From JAZKFT01 sp040386335 (GTDB taxonomy: Bacteria > Bacteroidota > Bacteroidia > Chitinophagales > Chitinophagaceae), in NCBI GenBank assembly GCA_040386335.1, contig JAZKFT010000011.1:124001-188000 (forward strand): a stretch of DNA of 64,000 nucleotides, in the 5' to 3' direction. The translations under genes were made by a program, and so were the position numbers. Positions 17,388 to 25,762 of this stretch are shown here, piece after piece. Position 1 is the stretch's first letter. Every line of letters begins with the position of its first letter. The notes under the pieces are model-generated. The model ran no database searches and had not been told where the DNA came from. It saw only the letters and a program-made list of their open reading frames with translations.

Positions 17388-18092
17388 CTAACCCACAAGT
17401 GCATCGGTTTCGTTGGTAAAGCTTTGCAATAAGGGCATGTTGGCAACCGTAATACTCTTACCCGTTATCCGGATGGCTTTTTCCTTTACCATATCGTTGA
17501 GTATACGAAAAACAGTTTCATAGGTGGTGCCGGCATAAGAAGATAAATCCTGGCGACTTAATACAATATTGATGAACCCTTCTTTGGTGATGCCGAATTT
17601 TTCCTGGAGTGTAATCAAAGCCTGCGCCACCCGACCTTTTACCGACATATGTGCCAGGTTGCGCATTTTGCGTTCGCTCACCTGCAGTTCATCGGCAAAG
17701 AACATCATCAGGTCGTACAGGAAATCGGGGTTAACTTTTAAGGAGGACTGGAAGAAATCAATGTCTACAAAGCAAATTTCAGATGGCTCGATCGCCGTGG
17801 CAGATATAGGAAACTCGTTCCGGTTACCAAGCCCGCGATGCCCGACAATATCGCCTTTCTTGGCAAAACGCAAAATCAGTTCTTTTTCAGTCCCCCATTT
17901 CTTATGAACTTTTACGGTGCCTTCATACACAAAATAGATACCCGTCACCGGGTCTCCTTCCTTAAAGAGCAACTCTCCTTTCTTTACGTGATAGCTTTTT
18001 TTGTTTACAGCAATTGCCGGGATCCACTCTTTCAGGCAGCCCCTGCAAAAAAAGCAACTCTTTAAATCGCAACCGTTTTTACTTTTTTTCAT
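17388..18092 (-). CDS. FNR/CRP-family regulator with N-terminal cysteine cluster
   Basis: The 234-residue transcription factor has a cyclic-nucleotide-binding-type sensor fold (about 30-140; KGELLFKEGDPVTGIYFVYEGTVKVH) and a C-terminal winged helix (about 160-220; MSVKGRVAQALITL, then the recognition region LSRQDLSSYAGTTYETVFRILNDM). The N-terminus carries four closely spaced cysteines (C8, C13, C16, C19: GCDLKSCFFCRGC), resembling the iron-sulfur ligands of FNR-type oxygen or nitric-oxide sensors. It lies inside the nitrate island on the opposite strand and probably controls nirBD, the channel and the nas genes, but no operator could be assigned. Sensor chemistry is inferred from the cysteines only. 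Confidence 0.88.
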   Translation of the reverse strand: MKKSKNGCDLKSCFFCRGCLKEWIPAIAVNKKSYHVKKGELLFKEGDPVTGIYFVYEGTVKVHKKWGTEKELILRFAKKGDIVGHRGLGNRNEFPISATAIEPSEICFVDIDFFQSSLKVNPDFLYDLMMFFADELQVSERKMRNLAHMSVKGRVAQALITLQEKFGITKEGFINIVLSRQDLSSYAGTTYETVFRILNDMVKEKAIRITGKSITVANMPLLQSFTNETDALVG

Positions 18093-18188
18093 TCCACAAC
18101 ACGTTTATCTGTACAATATTAACGCTTCCTGCACCAATGCGATGCTCATTCACATTTCCCGGAATTGTTCCAATACCTGGGCAACTTA

Positions 18189-18222
18189 CAAAACTAAATG
18201 CGCCAAAAGTTCAAATTACAAA
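18189..18222 (-). promoter_or_regulatory. Putative promoter of the FNR-type regulator
   Basis: On the minus strand TAGTTTTG (18196-18189) matches the -7 consensus TAnnTTTG. A TTTG 22 bases upstream (18222-18219) could be the -33 element. This places the transcript start about 90 bases before the ATG. Confidence 0.4.
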
Positions 18223-18483
18223 ATTTAATATGTTCATTATTTTTAGTCAACATGAAGAATTTTAACATAAAACACTTATTTTTATGACATAAATAATAGT
18301 AGTGATAAAAAATAGAAGAAAAATGGTCGCATAAGTATTAAATGAACCAAATTTTAATTTGAATTGCTCTTTTCTTAGGTTTTCATTTCTCTCCGGGTTT
18401 TACGCACTATTGTTTTTAAAAAAGGTTTCCGCAGTTTATCTATAGCATAATACCAACGATTCGATTGTTTGCCATATTAAAAA
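18223..18483. other. A+T-rich intergenic region before the channel gene
   Basis: Part of the 460-base gap between the divergent regulator and channel genes. It is very A+T-rich and presumably regulatory. No operator could be defined by eye and no gene is supportable. Confidence 0.45.
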
Positions 18484-18516
18484 ACCCCGCCTGGAATAGC
18501 AGTCCGTTGGCGGGGT
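18484..18516 (+). promoter_or_regulatory. Leader hairpin upstream of the Alginate_exp channel gene
   Basis: ACCCCGCC (18484-18491) pairs perfectly with GGCGGGGT (18509-18516) around a 17-base loop, preceded by an A-run. It sits 36 bases before the start of the 18553 gene. It cannot be a terminator of an upstream gene, because the neighbour transcribes away from it. It may be a 5'-leader control element (inference). Confidence 0.45.
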
Positions 18517-18552
18517 GGAATTAATATGCCTTAACAAATTAAATCGAATCAA

Positions 18553-20085
18553 ATGTACCGGAAATCTTCGTTTTATCGGGCAGGATTTATGTTCATTTCC
18601 TGTCTCATGGCCCTGCATAACTCACATGCACAGTTTTCGTTATCCGGCCAGTTGCGAACGCGTAGCGAACTCCGGAACGGCGCAGGCACCCTAAAAGCCA
18701 ATGGTAATAAGGCCGCAATCTTTACTTCGCAGCGTACCCGCCTCACCTTCAATTACAAATGGAACAAAATTGTGTTTCAAACCTCTTTGCAGGATGTAAG
18801 GGTCTGGGGCCAGGACGCATCCACGATCAGCAATGCAGACGGCTCAAAACTGGGTGTCCACGAAGCATGGGCCGATATTATCCTGTTCAATAAAAAGGAT
18901 ACCGCATTTAAAAAATCAGCCCCTGTAGAATACTTCAGTGTTAAAGTGGGCAGGCAGGAATTGTTATACGATGATAGCCGCCTGTTGGGGAACCTGGATT
19001 GGTTGCAGCAGGCCCGCCGGCATGATGCGGTGGTTCTTAAAATGCTCAATAAAAGCTGGCAGGTAGATTTGGGTGCAGCCTTCAATCAAAACACCGATGC
19101 GTTTAATTATAACGGCACATTTTATACCCCTGCCAACGTAATGCCGTATGTAAAAGACAGTAAGGGGAACCTTATGCCTACACCGGCTGGCTTTTTACCG
19201 CTTACAAATACCACAGGTTTCAGTTCAAAAACCGGCTCACCGGCATTTGTAAACAGCCCCGGAACCAATGGCCTAAACCAGAATTACAAAGCCATGCAGT
19301 TTTTGTATGTGGCCAAAAAATTCAAACAGGCAAAACTGACCGCATTGGTGTTGGCAGATCAGTTTGGTAAATACAAAACCGACTCCATAAAAAATATCTC
19401 AGGCACTGATACCGGCTATTTATTTGGCAGAAGGTTCAACCAACAAGGCGTCAACTCAAGAATAACAACAGGTTTGTTGCTCAATGCTCAAATAGGCAAG
19501 CCCTTGAGCCTTGTAGCAGGCTTTTATTATCAAACCGGAAAAGACAAAGACGGCCTGGCATTATCTGCCTATACAAGTACGGCCGCCCTGGCATTTTCTC
19601 AAAAGAAATTCACCTATACCGCCGGCTGGGATTATGTTTCGGGCAATGATGCCTACTCTGCATCTCTTACCAATCACCGCTTTGACCCACTATATGGAAC
19701 ACCGCATAAATTCTGGGGCTATATGGATTATTTCTATGTAGGCACTGGTTCGCCGGCAGGTGGATTAAGCAATGCCTACTTTAAGATAAAATATGCGGCG
19801 GCTAATAAAAACTTAACTATTGGGCTGGACTATCACTATTTCGCCCTGGCCCAAAATCAAAAAGATATCGCTGCTAACCCGGTAAAAAAATACCTCGGTA
19901 GCGAATTTGATCTAATTGCCAGCTATAACCTCAACAAGATTACCAACCTGGAGTTTGGCTTCTGCTATATGGCGGCCACCAAAAGCATGGAATATGCTAA
20001 AGGCATTGCCCCCGGCACAAGCGGACTAAACCCAACCTGGAGCTATCTGCAAATAAATATTAAACCGGAATTTTTTAGCAAGTAA
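18553..20085 (+). CDS. Alginate_exp-family outer-membrane channel, probable nitrate-island porin
   Basis: The 510-residue protein starts with a signal-like segment (FMFISCLMALHNSHAQ). It then shows alternating-polarity beta strands ending in aromatics, typical of an outer-membrane barrel: FSLSGQLRTRSELRNG, FTSQRTRLTFNYKW, VVLKMLNKSWQVDLGAAFNQN, LTIGLDYHYFAL. The architecture and the YFSVKVGRQELLYDDSRLLGN block are those of the alginate-export (AlgE-like) family PF13372. Its place between nirBD/regulator and narK suggests that it passes nitrate or nitrite across the outer membrane, not alginate; that is inference from context. An SGLNPTWSYLQINIKPEF-type final strand fits a barrel end. Confidence 0.82.
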   Translation: MYRKSSFYRAGFMFISCLMALHNSHAQFSLSGQLRTRSELRNGAGTLKANGNKAAIFTSQRTRLTFNYKWNKIVFQTSLQDVRVWGQDASTISNADGSKLGVHEAWADIILFNKKDTAFKKSAPVEYFSVKVGRQELLYDDSRLLGNLDWLQQARRHDAVVLKMLNKSWQVDLGAAFNQNTDAFNYNGTFYTPANVMPYVKDSKGNLMPTPAGFLPLTNTTGFSSKTGSPAFVNSPGTNGLNQNYKAMQFLYVAKKFKQAKLTALVLADQFGKYKTDSIKNISGTDTGYLFGRRFNQQGVNSRITTGLLLNAQIGKPLSLVAGFYYQTGKDKDGLALSAYTSTAALAFSQKKFTYTAGWDYVSGNDAYSASLTNHRFDPLYGTPHKFWGYMDYFYVGTGSPAGGLSNAYFKIKYAAANKNLTIGLDYHYFALAQNQKDIAANPVKKYLGSEFDLIASYNLNKITNLEFGFCYMAATKSMEYAKGIAPGTSGLNPTWSYLQINIKPEFFSK

Positions 20086-20187
20086 ATCACAAGAACCGGC
20101 CAGCAACAAAAAACAAGCACTACCCGCAACCAGGTACAAACGATCCAGAATCCAACATCATTTAACACCATAAAAATATTATCAGCC

Positions 20188-21495
20188 ATGACAAACACAA
20201 CACAGGAACCATTAAAAAAATTAAACATCTTTTCCGGCAAGGGCATCCAGATGCAGACCTTTCACATTACCTGGATCACTTTCTTCTTCTGCTTCTTTGG
20301 CTGGTTCGGTATCGCGCCGCTGATGCCGCTTGTAAAAGCGCAACTTGGCCTGGACAAATCACAGATCGGTAACATTGTTATCGCCTCAGTATCCGCCACC
20401 ATCATTGCCAGGCTTATTATTGGCCGGCTTTGTGATACACTGGGACCGCGTTTATCCTATACGATCCTATTGGTAATAGGGGCTATTCCCGTAATGTGTA
20501 TCGGCCTGGCAAATAGCTATGAAAGTTTCCTTTTGTTCAGGTTGGTGATAGGCATCATTGGCGCCTCCTTTGTCATTACACAGTTCCATACTTCAGTAAT
20601 GTTTGCGCCTAATATTGTAGGTACCGCCAATGCCGTTGCCGGAGGTTGGGGAAACCTCGGTGGTGGCGTTACTAACCTGGTAATGCCGTTGATCGCAGCT
20701 GCGTTTGTAGGACTGGGTTATATAGACCAGGCCAATAGCTGGAGGTATGCGATGATCGTGCCTGGCGCCATTCTACTGGTAATGGCTTTTGTGTACTACA
20801 GGTATACCAAAGACTTGCCACAGGGCAATTACAGAGAAGTAGAAAGAGAAACGAAGGAAAAGAAAAAAGGCACATTTCTTATGGCATGCAAAGACTACCG
20901 CACCTGGGTTCTAGCCTTGGCCTATGCTGCCTGTTTTGGTGTAGAGATCACGGTTGATAATGTAGCCGCCATATATTTTGTAGACAGTTTTAAAGCATCC
21001 ATTATCGTAGCCGGAGCTCTGGCTAGCATCTTTGGTTTTATGAACATTTTTGCCCGGGCTCTTGGCGGAGTAGTAAGTGATAAGATCGGCAAGAAATTTG
21101 GCCTTAGGGGCAAAGGATTACTATTGGCTGGCTTGCTGGTAGTGGAAGGCCTGGGCATCATGCTGTTTGCAAAATCCGGGAACCTCGGAGCGGCAATCGC
21201 CAGCATGTTGCTGTTTGCATTATTCCTGAAAATGGCCAACGGCTGCACGTATTCAATCGTTCCTTTTATCAATAAAGATGCTATTGGCAGCGTAGCAGGG
21301 ATAGTGGGCGCCGGCGGAAATATCGGAGCCATGCTGATTGGCTTTTTATTCAAAAGCAAAAGTCTTTCTTATGCACAAGCCTTTATGTACATCGGTATCG
21401 GTGTCGCTGCTATCGGGCTGGTTGTTTTGGCTGTAAAACTGCAGAAATCAGAAGCAAAAGAAAAAGTATTTGTTCCTGTTCTTCAACCAGCATAG
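20188..21495 (+). CDS. narK: NarK-type nitrate/nitrite transporter (MFS)
   Basis: This is an inner-membrane major facilitator protein of 435 residues with twelve predicted helices. Family landmarks: KLNIFSGKGIQMQTFHITW and FFFCFFGWFGIAPLMP in helix 1, GRLCDTLGPRLSYT (the MFS loop 2-3 signature), FRLVIGIIGASFVITQFHTSVMFAPN and NAVAGGWGNLGGGVTNL, the Gly-rich nitrate signature. A second one, GIVGAGGNIGAML, lies in the C-terminal half. It imports nitrate, possibly also exporting nitrite. Its gene lies between the outer-membrane channel and the nitrate reductase, in the same direction, and fits a single uptake-and-reduction unit. Confidence 0.93.
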   Translation: MTNTTQEPLKKLNIFSGKGIQMQTFHITWITFFFCFFGWFGIAPLMPLVKAQLGLDKSQIGNIVIASVSATIIARLIIGRLCDTLGPRLSYTILLVIGAIPVMCIGLANSYESFLLFRLVIGIIGASFVITQFHTSVMFAPNIVGTANAVAGGWGNLGGGVTNLVMPLIAAAFVGLGYIDQANSWRYAMIVPGAILLVMAFVYYRYTKDLPQGNYREVERETKEKKKGTFLMACKDYRTWVLALAYAACFGVEITVDNVAAIYFVDSFKASIIVAGALASIFGFMNIFARALGGVVSDKIGKKFGLRGKGLLLAGLLVVEGLGIMLFAKSGNLGAAIASMLLFALFLKMANGCTYSIVPFINKDAIGSVAGIVGAGGNIGAMLIGFLFKSKSLSYAQAFMYIGIGVAAIGLVVLAVKLQKSEAKEKVFVPVLQPA

Positions 21496-21514
21496 TCAGT
21501 TAATATCCGCCCGG

Positions 21515-21551
21515 TCATTTCGGGTTTCCGAATTTCGGGGACCCGAAATGA
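21515..21551 (+). terminator. Inverted repeat between narK and the nitrate reductase gene
   Basis: TCATTTCGGGT (21515-21525) pairs with ACCCGAAATGA (21541-21551) around 15 bases, itself G+C-rich. No clear U-tract follows; it may attenuate or stabilise the transcript. Confidence 0.5.
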
Positions 21552-21599
21552 CGGGATTATTAAACCCACACTCAAAAATTACAAATGAACAAATATTGA

Positions 21600-24500
21600 A
21601 TGTCAACAATCGCTAACAATACCACTACCCTTACCACCACCTGCTGCTACTGCGGGGTAGGCTGCGGCATGGTGGTAAGCAAGGATAAAAAAGGGAATAT
21701 CTCCCTGGAAGGCGACAAGAATCACCCGGTAAATAAAGGTATGCTATGCAGTAAGGGTCTGAACCTGCACTACACTGTGAACGATAAATCTGACAGGCTT
21801 TTATACCCGCAAATGCGGTACAATAAAAACATGCCGTTGCAGCGGGTGGGCTGGGACACTGCCCTTGAAAGAACTGCAGCTGTTTTCAAAACCTTCATCG
21901 AAAGATATGGTCCGGACTCAGTAGCCTTCTACGTTTCCGGGCAATGTCTTACTGAAGAATATTATGTGATCAATAAGCTGATCAAGGGTTTTATTGGCAG
22001 CAACAATATTGATACCAACAGCCGGCTTTGCATGAGCAGTGCAGTAGTTGGTTACAAAATGAGCCTGGGCGAAGACAGTGTGCCTGTTTGTTACGAAGAC
22101 ATAGAAATAGCAGATTGTTTTTTTGTGACCGGAGCCAATCCCGCATGGTGCCACCCAATTATTTGGCGAAGGGTAGAAGCACATAAAGCCGCCAATCCGC
22201 ATGTAAAAATCATTGTTGTAGACCCTCGCAAAACCGACACCTGCGCTATTGCTGATTTGCATCTGCAAATAAATCCCGGTACAGATATTACGCTCAACCA
22301 TGCCATTGGCAGATTGTTGATAGAGAACGGCGATATTGACTTTGACTTCATTAAAAACCATTCAGAAGGCTTTGAAAAATATAGTGAACTTGTTTTCCAA
22401 AGAACTTTAAAAGAATCTGCTGAGATCTGTGGTGTGGATGCCACCGACATTCAACTAGCTGCCAAATTTATTGGCGATGCCAAAGGCTTTTTGACTTTAT
22501 GGACCATGGGTCTTAATCAAAGCGCCATGGGTGTAAACAAAAATCTTAGTTTAATTAATCTTAATTTGATTACCGGGCATATCGGCAAGCCGGGCTCGGG
22601 GCCATTTTCATTAACGGGCCAGCCAAATGCCATGGGCGGGCGTGAAGTAGGCGGCCTTAGCAACATGCTGCCGGCACATAGAAACCTGGCCGACCCGCTG
22701 CACCGCCAGGAAGTGCAGGACTTTTGGGGTGGCACTAAAATTTCGGCGAAGCCAGGATTAACAGCCACAGAAATGTTTGATGCATTGAACGCAGGTACAT
22801 TGAAGGCGATATGGATCATTTGCACAAACCCGTTGGTAAGTTTACCCAATGTAAGAGTTGCAGAAGAAGGCCTGAAAAAAGCAAAATTTGTTGTGGTACA
22901 GGAAGTAAGCAATAAGCCTGAAACACTCAAATACGCCGATGTTATTTTACCAGCCGCATCGTGGACAGAGAAGGAAGGCACAATGACCAACAGCGAACGC
23001 CGCATCAGCTATCTCAATAAAATTGTGGATGCACCTGGCGAGGCATTACCTGATACTGAGATCATTTGCCGTTTTGCTCAAAAAATGGGTTTTAGCAGTT
23101 TCGATTTCCCCGATTACAACAGCATTTATAAAGAGCATGTAAAGCTTACTGAAGGCACCAATATCGACATCAGCGGCCTCGACTATGATAAAATAAGAGA
23201 ACAAAAAACGGTACAATGGCCTTACCCAAAAACAGAGATCAATGGTGGGGTAAAACGACTTTTTACAGATAAGATTTTTTATACGCCTAGTAAAAAAGCT
23301 ATTATCCACGCTGTGCCGGATGCCATTACCAGCGAACAAACCAATCGTGATTTTCCGTTGGTACTAACTACCGGCCGTGTTCGTGACCAATGGCATACGA
23401 TGAGCAAAACGGGGAAGGTAAACAAGCTTACAACTCATGTTGCACAAGCCTTTTTGGAAATACACCCCGCGAACGCCAGGCTGCTTAACGTGGCTGAAAA
23501 CGATGTGGTTGTGGTATCTTCTGCCAGGGGTGAGGTGAGGGTAAAAGCAAAAGTTACTACGAGCATTAAAAAAGGTGTGGTATTCCTGCCGATGCATTGG
23601 GGGAAAATTCTCGGCAACGACCTGAACCGGGCCAATAATATTACCAGCCCGAAGCTAGACCCGATTTCAAAAGAGCCTGATTTTAAATTTTGTGCCGTGC
23701 GGGTGGAGAAATATATCAAACCCAAACAACGCATTGTCGTCATCGGTGCCGGGGCCGGAGCCTACGGGTTCGTAAAAAGCCACCGCGAAGTGAACAGGGA
23801 AGATGAGATCATCATTTTCAGCAAAGAAAACTTCCCGTTCTACAACCGGGTGATGCTGCCGGACTATATCAGCGGTACTCAGAAATGGGAACAGCTGGTG
23901 AAGATGAAAGACGAAGAAGAACCTGGTTACAACATTACCCTGCATCGAGGAGTAAGTGTGGAAACAATTGATAGGAAAGAAAAATTTGTAGTGGATAGTC
24001 TTGGCAACATCACCTATTACGATGTGTTGCTGATGGCTACCGGCAGCCGTGCAGCGGTGCCTAAAAATGTGCCCGCTATGCCTGGTATTTTTACCATGCG
24101 CAGCCGCACAGATGCAGATAACTTTAAGAGTCATATTCCGCGTGACGCCCATGTGATCATTGTGGGTGGTGGACTGCTTGGATTGGAAATGGCCGCCAGT
24201 CTCTGCGAAATGGGCGTTCGTATCACGATCATCCAGCGCATTTCCAGGTTCCTGGACAGGCAGCTGGATCCGCTGGGAAGCCAGTTGTTGCACGAAGAGA
24301 TGATACGGCAAGGCTGTGACATTTATTATGATGATGAAGTACAGCTCTTTTATGGCCAGGAAAAACTGACAGGTATCAGGTTAAAAAGTGGCGTTCAGAT
24401 TAATTGTGATGCATTAATTGTGGCTATTGGAACTGTACCTAATACAGAGTTGGCAAAAGAAATAGGCCTGGTAACCCAGCGCGGTGTTATTGTAAACGAA

Positions 24501-25121
24501 CGCCTGCAAACCAGCGATCCGAATATTTATGCCATTGGAGAAATTGCCGAATTTAAAGGAATGCTTTATGGCATTACCGCTGCTGCCGAACAGCAGGCCG
24601 ATGTGGTGGCAAAATATTTGCAGGGCGATATTGGTTCTTTTTATAGCGGCAGTGTATTTATGAACATCATCAAAATTCATGGCTTTGATCTTTGCAGTAT
24701 TGGCATACCCGAATGCCCGAACTACGATGAATATGAAGAGATTGTATTTATAGACCGTGCGAAGAGTTATTACAAAAAATGCATCGTTCACCAGGACAGG
24801 CTGGTGGGCGCCATTTTGATTGGTGATAAAAATGAGTTCCAGGAATTCAGAGAGTTGATCGCTAACAAAACAGAGTTAAGCGATAAGCGTTTGCAATTAC
24901 TGCGCAGCGGCAAAAAACCAGAGCCGGTATTGGGCAAAATTGTATGCAGTTGCAATAATGTGGGTAGCGACAATTTAAAGATAAAAATAGGAGAAGGCTG
25001 CAAAGACATGACCCAGCTGTGCTCCTTAACCGGCGCAGGCACAGGCTGTGGAAGCTGTAAGCCGGAGGTGAAAAGGATACTGGATGAAATGTTGGCAGCG
25101 GAGAAGAACGTATTGGTGTGA
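21600..25121 (+). CDS. Assimilatory nitrate reductase fused to FAD/NAD(P) and [2Fe-2S] modules
   Basis: This 1173-residue cytoplasmic enzyme should reduce nitrate to nitrite. The N-terminal two thirds are a molybdopterin oxidoreductase: [4Fe-4S] ligands C15/C16, C18, C22 and C50 (TTTCCYCGVGCGM and GMLCSKG), a probable Mo-ligand C144 (NSRLCMSS), SLTGQPNAMGGREVGG, and a molydop-binding domain ending near 690 (GRVRDQWHTMSKTGK). From about 705 to 1040 follows a pyridine-nucleotide disulfide-type FAD/NAD(P) domain (IVVIGAGAGAYGF, NRVMLPDYISG, IIVGGGLLGLEMA). The last 60 residues are a BFD-like [2Fe-2S] domain (CSCNNVGSDN and GAGTGCGSCKPEVKRIL). The electron-donor subunit of the split Nas systems is thus fused in one chain and resembles the N-terminal half of NirB. 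There is no Tat signal, in line with an assimilatory role. Confidence 0.9.
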   Translation: MSTIANNTTTLTTTCCYCGVGCGMVVSKDKKGNISLEGDKNHPVNKGMLCSKGLNLHYTVNDKSDRLLYPQMRYNKNMPLQRVGWDTALERTAAVFKTFIERYGPDSVAFYVSGQCLTEEYYVINKLIKGFIGSNNIDTNSRLCMSSAVVGYKMSLGEDSVPVCYEDIEIADCFFVTGANPAWCHPIIWRRVEAHKAANPHVKIIVVDPRKTDTCAIADLHLQINPGTDITLNHAIGRLLIENGDIDFDFIKNHSEGFEKYSELVFQRTLKESAEICGVDATDIQLAAKFIGDAKGFLTLWTMGLNQSAMGVNKNLSLINLNLITGHIGKPGSGPFSLTGQPNAMGGREVGGLSNMLPAHRNLADPLHRQEVQDFWGGTKISAKPGLTATEMFDALNAGTLKAIWIICTNPLVSLPNVRVAEEGLKKAKFVVVQEVSNKPETLKYADVILPAASWTEKEGTMTNSERRISYLNKIVDAPGEALPDTEIICRFAQKMGFSSFDFPDYNSIYKEHVKLTEGTNIDISGLDYDKIREQKTVQWPYPKTEINGGVKRLFTDKIFYTPSKKAIIHAVPDAITSEQTNRDFPLVLTTGRVRDQWHTMSKTGKVNKLTTHVAQAFLEIHPANARLLNVAENDVVVVSSARGEVRVKAKVTTSIKKGVVFLPMHWGKILGNDLNRANNITSPKLDPISKEPDFKFCAVRVEKYIKPKQRIVVIGAGAGAYGFVKSHREVNREDEIIIFSKENFPFYNRVMLPDYISGTQKWEQLVKMKDEEEPGYNITLHRGVSVETIDRKEKFVVDSLGNITYYDVLLMATGSRAAVPKNVPAMPGIFTMRSRTDADNFKSHIPRDAHVIIVGGGLLGLEMAASLCEMGVRITIIQRISRFLDRQLDPLGSQLLHEEMIRQGCDIYYDDEVQLFYGQEKLTGIRLKSGVQINCDALIVAIGTVPNTELAKEIGLVTQRGVIVNERLQTSDPNIYAIGEIAEFKGMLYGITAAAEQQADVVAKYLQGDIGSFYSGSVFMNIIKIHGFDLCSIGIPECPNYDEYEEIVFIDRAKSYYKKCIVHQDRLVGAILIGDKNEFQEFRELIANKTELSDKRLQLLRSGKKPEPVLGKIVCSCNNVGSDNLKIKIGEGCKDMTQLCSLTGAGTGCGSCKPEVKRILDEMLAAEKNVLV

Positions 25122-25160
25122 TTTTTTAATAATCAATATTCAACAAAAAATTCTCAAAGT
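25122..25160 (+). repeat. A+T-rich dispersed repeat, copy 1
   Basis: The segment beginning TTTTTTAATAATCAAT closely resembles 48190-48228. It lies directly after the nitrate reductase stop codon. A partly complementary segment follows at about 25175-25206, so the whole could fold. Confidence 0.5.
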
Positions 25161-25247
25161 TCAGCAAGGAGCAAAGTTGAAAATTGATTTATTGATTGTT
25201 GATTACTGAACATTTCAACATATTGTAGATTGCATCAAAATTATAAA

Positions 25248-25742
25248 ATGGAAATTGCCCCATCACCATTTATCGCCTTAGCAAACACGGAGTACTTCCG
25301 GTTTGAGGAAGATTTTGTAGAAGAAAATGTGCGCTGCATTCCTATGGTAGTGCGGTTTAAGATGGACGATGCCTGCATCAAATTAAAGCTATCGGAATGG
25401 AGCAAGTTTAGCGTGGAAGAAAGAATAGAACTGGCGGTAAAACCCTGCAACACCACAAATGAAATCGCTGCCTATGCCGCCTACCTGGTGCAGCTAATAA
25501 AAAAGTACACCCGAAATGAACCATCGGTACTGGAGCCTAACCCTGCACCGGATTGGGCAAACACCAACTCTTTCCCGGCGTCCATGCAGGAAAGGCTGGA
25601 TGAACTTGGATTAAACATCACGGTAGACCAATGGGCTGCACTGACCAACCTGCAACGCTTTGCCATACTTAAACTTTGTAAGAGCGGGCATGAGCACAAG
25701 AATTTGCCAAAGGCCTTAAAAGAATTTGACCTGATAGTATAA
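25248..25742 (+). CDS. Nitrate-reductase-associated protein
   Basis: The 164-residue protein (start at the ATG at 25248; a TTG six codons upstream is possible) resembles the small Nitr_red_assoc family (PF09655), found beside assimilatory nitrate reductase genes in cyanobacteria and other bacteria. Motifs: FRFEEDFVEENVRCIPMVVRFKMDDACIKL split over two strands, KLSLSEW-type helix (KLSEWSKFSVEERIELAV), and a second helix-rich part (LNITVDQWAALTNLQRFAILKL). The molecular role is not established; it may act in assembly or electron transfer. It is 20 bases upstream of the rubredoxin protein gene and probably co-transcribed. Confidence 0.78.
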   Translation: MEIAPSPFIALANTEYFRFEEDFVEENVRCIPMVVRFKMDDACIKLKLSEWSKFSVEERIELAVKPCNTTNEIAAYAAYLVQLIKKYTRNEPSVLEPNPAPDWANTNSFPASMQERLDELGLNITVDQWAALTNLQRFAILKLCKSGHEHKNLPKALKEFDLIV

Positions 25743-25762
25743 ACGATACCGAACAGCGACAC

